From Gulosibacter chungangensis (lineage in GTDB: Bacteria; Actinomycetota; Actinomycetes; Actinomycetales; Microbacteriaceae): 64,000 nucleotides of DNA. The position numbers and the translations under genes were made by a program. Numbering within the stretch: the stretch's first letter is position 1; every line of letters starts with the position of its first letter. The DNA lies in assembly GCF_008831155.1 (NCBI RefSeq), contig NZ_WBKB01000001.1, forward strand, positions 310,001 to 374,000, in the 5' to 3' direction. Below are positions 60,734 through 64,000 of the stretch, in pieces. Under the pieces are notes generated by a model. That model searched no databases and was not told where the DNA came from. It saw nothing but the letters and a program-made list of their open reading frames with translations.

Positions 60734-62026
60734 CTAGAACAATCCGCCCGAGTTCGAACAGGATTCTGTATCGGCGGTCTGCCCCGACAGGTCCGGCGTG
60801 GGCGTTGCATCCTGCGTCACGCCCGGCCCCTCGACCTCGTCAGACCCTTCCGCGGTCGACGTTGAGTCGTCCGCAGTCGACTCGCTGCCATCCTCGGAAC
60901 CTTCACCAGCATCCGAAGTCTCGTCCCCCGCATCCGCCGGTTCTTCTTCACCGGCACCGAGGTTGAGCGGCTGGTCGTTCGCGATCAGCTCCCACATTTG
61001 ATCCGCATCCGGGTAGGCAGGCTCCACGCGCCCTGCTTGCCACTCCGAATCCACCACCGGTAGTCGCACGAAGGTGAACTGGTTCAGCGGCACCTGCGCG
61101 AGCGCATTCGCGAGGCTCACGAGGGTGTCAACGCTGTTGAGGTTGCTCGAGAGCACCATGTTCTGCGTCGCCGCACGCGCGAGGCCGTAGACCTTCGTGG
61201 GGTTCGTGAGCGTCTCATTGCTCTTGACCGTGCGCATCAGCGAGGACAGGAACACCTGCTGGTTCTCGATTCGAGCGAGGTCCGAGCCGTCGCCGACACC
61301 GTGGCGGGTGCGCAAGAATTTCAGCGCCTCTTCACCCTGCAGCGAGTGGTAGCCAGCATCCAGGTAGAGATCCGAGTAGGTGTCATTGATTGGCTGCTCG
61401 ACGCAGACCTCGACGCCACCAACGGCATTCGACATTTCGATGACACCGTTGAACATGATCATGCCGGCGTACTGAATATCGATACCGCTCATTTCCTCGA
61501 CGGTGCTGACGATGCAGTTCATGCCACCGTCATTGAGGATCGAGTTGATCATCACGCCGTCTTGCGCGTAGTGCTGTTCACCGTCATCGCCGGTGCAGTC
61601 CGGCCGGCTCACGAGGGTGTCGCGGGGAATCGACACGACGGTCGCGTTCGAATGATCTTCCGACAGGTGGAAGATCATGTTGACGTCGTTCAGCACGCCT
61701 TCGGACTGTCCGGCGGCGACATTCCCATCTGCATCGGCGCGGGAGTCACTGCCGACGAGCAGGATGTTTACCCCGCCTTCGAAGATATTGGTCGGGTCTT
61801 GCTGTTCCGAGTTATCGGCAAGCTCGAAGGTCTCAACACCGGACTGCAGGTTTGCGTAGACGATGCCACCGAAGGTCACCGCCGAGACGAGGATGACACC
61901 CATCACCATGGCGATGCCCTTACCGAGCGACTTCATCACGGTGGTTGTTGGAAGTCGGCCGTGGCGAGCCATGGTTCCGCCGAGGCGCAGCTGCTGCGGA
62001 TCCCGATTGGCGGGGTGACGTGCCAA
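60734..62026 (-). CDS. LCP-family (LytR-CpsA-Psr) cell-wall ligase
   Basis: A 430-residue membrane-anchored phosphotransferase that attaches teichoic acids or polysaccharides to peptidoglycan. It has a cytosolic N-terminus, one helix (about residues 36-58), then the LCP core with ILLVGSDSRAD, VVSIPRDTLV (catalytic Arg) and ALKFLRTRHGVGDGSDLARI. The C-terminal ~75 residues are an acidic Asp/Glu/Ser/Thr-rich tail. The start is a TTG at 62026 with GAGGA upstream. It lies between two tRNA-Ser genes. Confidence 0.9.
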   Translation of the reverse strand: MARHPANRDPQQLRLGGTMARHGRLPTTTVMKSLGKGIAMVMGVILVSAVTFGGIVYANLQSGVETFELADNSEQQDPTNIFEGGVNILLVGSDSRADADGNVAAGQSEGVLNDVNMIFHLSEDHSNATVVSIPRDTLVSRPDCTGDDGEQHYAQDGVMINSILNDGGMNCIVSTVEEMSGIDIQYAGMIMFNGVIEMSNAVGGVEVCVEQPINDTYSDLYLDAGYHSLQGEEALKFLRTRHGVGDGSDLARIENQQVFLSSLMRTVKSNETLTNPTKVYGLARAATQNMVLSSNLNSVDTLVSLANALAQVPLNQFTFVRLPVVDSEWQAGRVEPAYPDADQMWELIANDQPLNLGAGEEEPADAGDETSDAGEGSEDGSESTADDSTSTAEGSDEVEGPGVTQDATPTPDLSGQTADTESCSNSGGLF

Positions 62027-62099
62027 GAAATGTCCTCAAGTCGGTGTGCAACGGTGGTGTCTGGGCGAGGCGCCCAAAGGCACCTCGCCCATCACTGTG

Positions 62100-62184
62100 C
62101 GGAGGGCGTGGGATTCGAACCCACGGGACATTGCTGCCCACTGGTTTTCAAGACCAGCTCCATCGGCCGCTCGGACAGCCCTCC
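62100..62184 (-). tRNA. tRNA-Ser (anticodon UGA)
   Basis: An 85-nt class II tRNA: acceptor GGAGGGC pairs with GCCCTCC, anticodon loop CTTGAAA (TGA), variable arm, T-arm GGGTTCGAATCCC, discriminator G; CCA not encoded. Confidence 0.95.
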
Positions 62185-62322
62185 CGACCAAGCAACAATT
62201 CGATAACGAATTACTTGGCTGCGCACAATAGTAGCGGAGTTCTTCCGGAAGAACCGAACGAATCCTGAGCGCCATTGTGCAAGCTTCCAGTGTAAAGGGA
62301 ATCTCGCTCCCGAACCAGAGTT

Positions 62323-62341
62323 TCTCACCTCAGAAGTGAGA
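62323..62341. terminator. Small hairpin near the end of the HAD gene
   Basis: TCTCAC (62323-62328) and GTGAGA (62336-62341) are inverted with a 7-nt loop. The right arm is part of the first unit of the tandem GAGATCAC repeat. It may help end the HAD transcript. Confidence 0.4.
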
Positions 62342-62390
62342 TCACACGCGGCAGATGTGAGATCACTCGCCGGATGCGAGATCACACGCC
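62336..62390. repeat. Three diverged ~20-bp tandem units with GAGATCAC
   Basis: GTGAGATCACACGCGGCAGAT-like units start at 62336, 62357 and 62376; each holds GAGATCAC. They end at the stop of the HAD gene. Confidence 0.75.
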
Positions 62391-63202
62391 TAGCCCGGAA
62401 TCTTCGCGAGCGCCTTCGCCAAACCCTCGTGATAGAAGTCCGTGGTCAGCTCGTTGCCCGCGTCAATCACTTCCTGGGGCGCATTACCCATCGCAACCCC
62501 GCGACCACCGCCGGCAGCCGCCCATTGCAGCATCTCAATATCATTGCGGCCATCCCCCGCCACAAACACGCGGTCTCGGGCGATTCCGTGTGACTCGCGC
62601 ACTCGTTCCAGGGCAGTTCCCTTATTGACCCCGTCCGGAGCAATATCGAGCCAGGCCGTCCAGCCCACCGAATAACTCACCGAGTGCAGCCCCGACTTTT
62701 CGATATTCGCGAGGAACTCTTCAATGGTCTGGTCCGGTGAGACCACCACGAGGCGGGTCACCGGCTCCTTCGCGAGGTCCGCAAAGGGCACCTCGATTCC
62801 CTGCGCCTCGAAGGTTCCTTCCGGGAAGCGACCCGAGTAGCGATAGATCCCATCCGAGCCTTCGACCGCGAAGCGGGCATCCCGCAGCACCCCGCTGAGC
62901 GCCTCGAGCGCCCCAGAGGGGTCGAAGGTCTCGACCCAGCGAGCCGCATAGCCTCGCGCATCCGCCGCATCCTTCTCGAGCGTCATGGCGCCGTTTGCCG
63001 ACACGACATATTTCGGCTCAATTCCGAGCCGCTCGCGCACCGGCAGGGTGTCGCGAGCGGAACGCCCGGTCGCAAGCATCACCTCGTGACCGGCCGCAAC
63101 GAGCCGGTCAATCTCACGATGCGTGGCATCGGGGATCTCCCCGTCCACATCCAAGATGGTGCCGTCAATATCGAGTGCGATGAGCCAGGGGTCGGTGGTC
63201 AT
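62390..63202 (-). CDS. HAD-superfamily (Cof-type) phosphatase
   Basis: A 270-residue Cof/IIB-type HAD hydrolase. Motif I is WLIALDIDGTILDVDG with the nucleophile Asp, motif II MLATGRSARD, motif III NKGTALERV and motif IV VFVAGDGRNDIEML. It dephosphorylates small sugar or nucleotide phosphates; the actual substrate is unknown. It starts 9 bp after serS in the same direction, so the two are probably co-transcribed. Confidence 0.91.
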   Translation of the reverse strand: MTTDPWLIALDIDGTILDVDGEIPDATHREIDRLVAAGHEVMLATGRSARDTLPVRERLGIEPKYVVSANGAMTLEKDAADARGYAARWVETFDPSGALEALSGVLRDARFAVEGSDGIYRYSGRFPEGTFEAQGIEVPFADLAKEPVTRLVVVSPDQTIEEFLANIEKSGLHSVSYSVGWTAWLDIAPDGVNKGTALERVRESHGIARDRVFVAGDGRNDIEMLQWAAAGGGRGVAMGNAPQEVIDAGNELTTDFYHEGLAKALAKIPG

Positions 63203-63211
63203 TGTGCTTGC

Positions 63212-64000
63212 TTATTCCTTCGGCAGCAGTATCTCTTGACCGCCCAGATACGGGCGGAGGGCTTCTGGGACCAGCACCGAACCGTCGGCCTGCTGGTGGG
63301 TTTCGAGCACGGCCACGAGCCAGCGCGTGGTCGCGATCGTGCCGTTCAGGGTCGCGACCGGATGCGCTTTGCCGTCTTCCCCGCGGGCCCGGATGCCGAG
63401 GCGGCGGGCCTGGAAGGTCGTGCAGTTCGAGGTGGAAGTAAGTTCGCGATACGTGCCCTGGGTCGGCACCCAGGCCTCGACGTCGTATTTACGCGCGGCC
63501 GAGGAACCGAGGTCGCCCGCCGCAGTGTCAATCACGCGGTAGTGGAGGCCCAGCGCCTGCATCATCTCTTCCTGCCAGCCGAGCAGGCGTGCGTGCTCTT
63601 CCGCCGCCTGAGCGGGGTCGGTGTAGACGAACATTTCGACCTTATTGAACTGGTGCGTGCGGATGATGCCGCGGGTGTCCTTCCCCGCCGAACCCGCTTC
63701 GCGGCGGTAGCAGGTGGACCAGCCCACGTAGCGCAGCGGCTCACTCACGTCGATAATCTCGTCGGCGTGGTAGCCCGCGAGCGCAACCTCGCTGGTCCCA
63801 GTGAGGTAGAGGTCATCCGCAGGCAGGTTGTAGACCTCGTCGGCGTGCTCGCCGAGGAAGCCGGTACCGCGCATGATTTCGGGCTTCACGAGGGTCGGCG
63901 GGGTGAGCATCACAAAGCCGTTCGAAATCGCCTTGTTCAACCCCAGCTGCATAATCGCGAGTTCCAGCTGCGCACCAATACCGCGCAGGAAGCTGAATCG
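63212..64000 (-). CDS. serS: Seryl-tRNA synthetase (N-terminus beyond right edge)
   Basis: The C-terminal ~262 residues of SerRS. The class II core is visible: [41 protein letters not shown] (motif 2), [18 protein letters not shown] and [15 protein letters not shown] (motif 3). The N-terminal coiled-coil arm lies outside the window. It sits near two tRNA-Ser genes, an apparent functional neighbourhood. Confidence 0.95.
   Translation of the reverse strand, partial: RFSFLRGIGAQLELAIMQLGLNKAISNGFVMLTPPTLVKPEIMRGTGFLGEHADEVYNLPADDLYLTGTSEVALAGYHADEIIDVSEPLRYVGWSTCYRREAGSAGKDTRGIIRTHQFNKVEMFVYTDPAQAAEEHARLLGWQEEMMQALGLHYRVIDTAAGDLGSSAARKYDVEAWVPTQGTYRELTSTSNCTTFQARRLGIRARGEDGKAHPVATLNGTIATTRWLVAVLETHQQADGSVLVPEALRPYLGGQEILLPKE

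Overview
The window is a 64 kb chromosomal segment of a high-GC actinobacterium, most likely order Micrococcales and probably family Microbacteriaceae. The grounds are: the GC-rich coding style with many ggatgc/gcatcc codon pairs; a complete set of core menaquinone genes; the PLDc_N–menD and DUF4229 neighbourhood near menA; a 32-residue bS22/COX24-type basic protein next to an excisionase-type HTH gene; System II cytochrome c genes chained by GTGA overlaps; and many start codons lying 6-8 nt after a TANNNT -10 box (leaderless mRNAs). The genus cannot be decided from the sequence alone. There is no insertion sequence, prophage, CRISPR array or rRNA operon.

Left part (1-23 kb). A 4-hydroxyphenylacetate hydroxylase (hpaB, cut by the window edge), its flavin reductase and an AraC regulator are followed by the menaquinone region: menF, ppk2, menD, menA, menE, menB and menC. 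Between DUF4229 and menA sits an accessory catabolic block (8077-14849): LysR regulator, second HpaB-type monooxygenase, M20 amidohydrolase, DUF3311 + sodium:solute symporter, RidA and DUF1028, closed by a strong terminator. Its base composition is visibly lower in GC, and its regulator overlaps the end of DUF4229. I regard it as an inserted pathway for an unknown, probably aromatic and amide- or amine-containing substrate.

Middle part (21-47 kb). This holds malic enzyme; a phosphatase–TlpA–CcdA–ResB–CcsB operon for cytochrome c maturation; an archaeal-type AspRS; an amino-acid permease; a branched-chain 2-oxoacid dehydrogenase operon (E1 alpha, E1 beta, E2) with an Lrp regulator; NhaA with a glutaredoxin-like gene; TrkH/TrkA potassium uptake; LuxS with the Pfs nucleosidase; a semialdehyde dehydrogenase; a J-domain membrane protein and ProC.

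Right part (47-64 kb). This holds tadA, upp, a tiny leaderless ORF (48634-48735) ending Cys-Cys-Arg-Met-Cys-Arg in front of an orphan winged-helix regulator, MarR, ArsR and DsrE-family genes, two MFS carriers, a pair of unknown membrane-anchored proteins, tRNA-Arg(ACG), an IclR-controlled 2-hydroxycarboxylate operon with a 2HCT transporter, and an LCP ligase with tRNA-Ser(GCU), tRNA-Ser(UGA), a HAD phosphatase and serS (cut by the right edge).

The signals I would follow first are the cysteine-codon leader peptide upstream of the winged-helix regulator, the accessory HpaB/M20/RidA/DUF1028 block, the structured leader in front of nhaA, the paired CACTAGAGTG dyads upstream of the excisionase-like gene and trkH, and the several intergenic repeat families.
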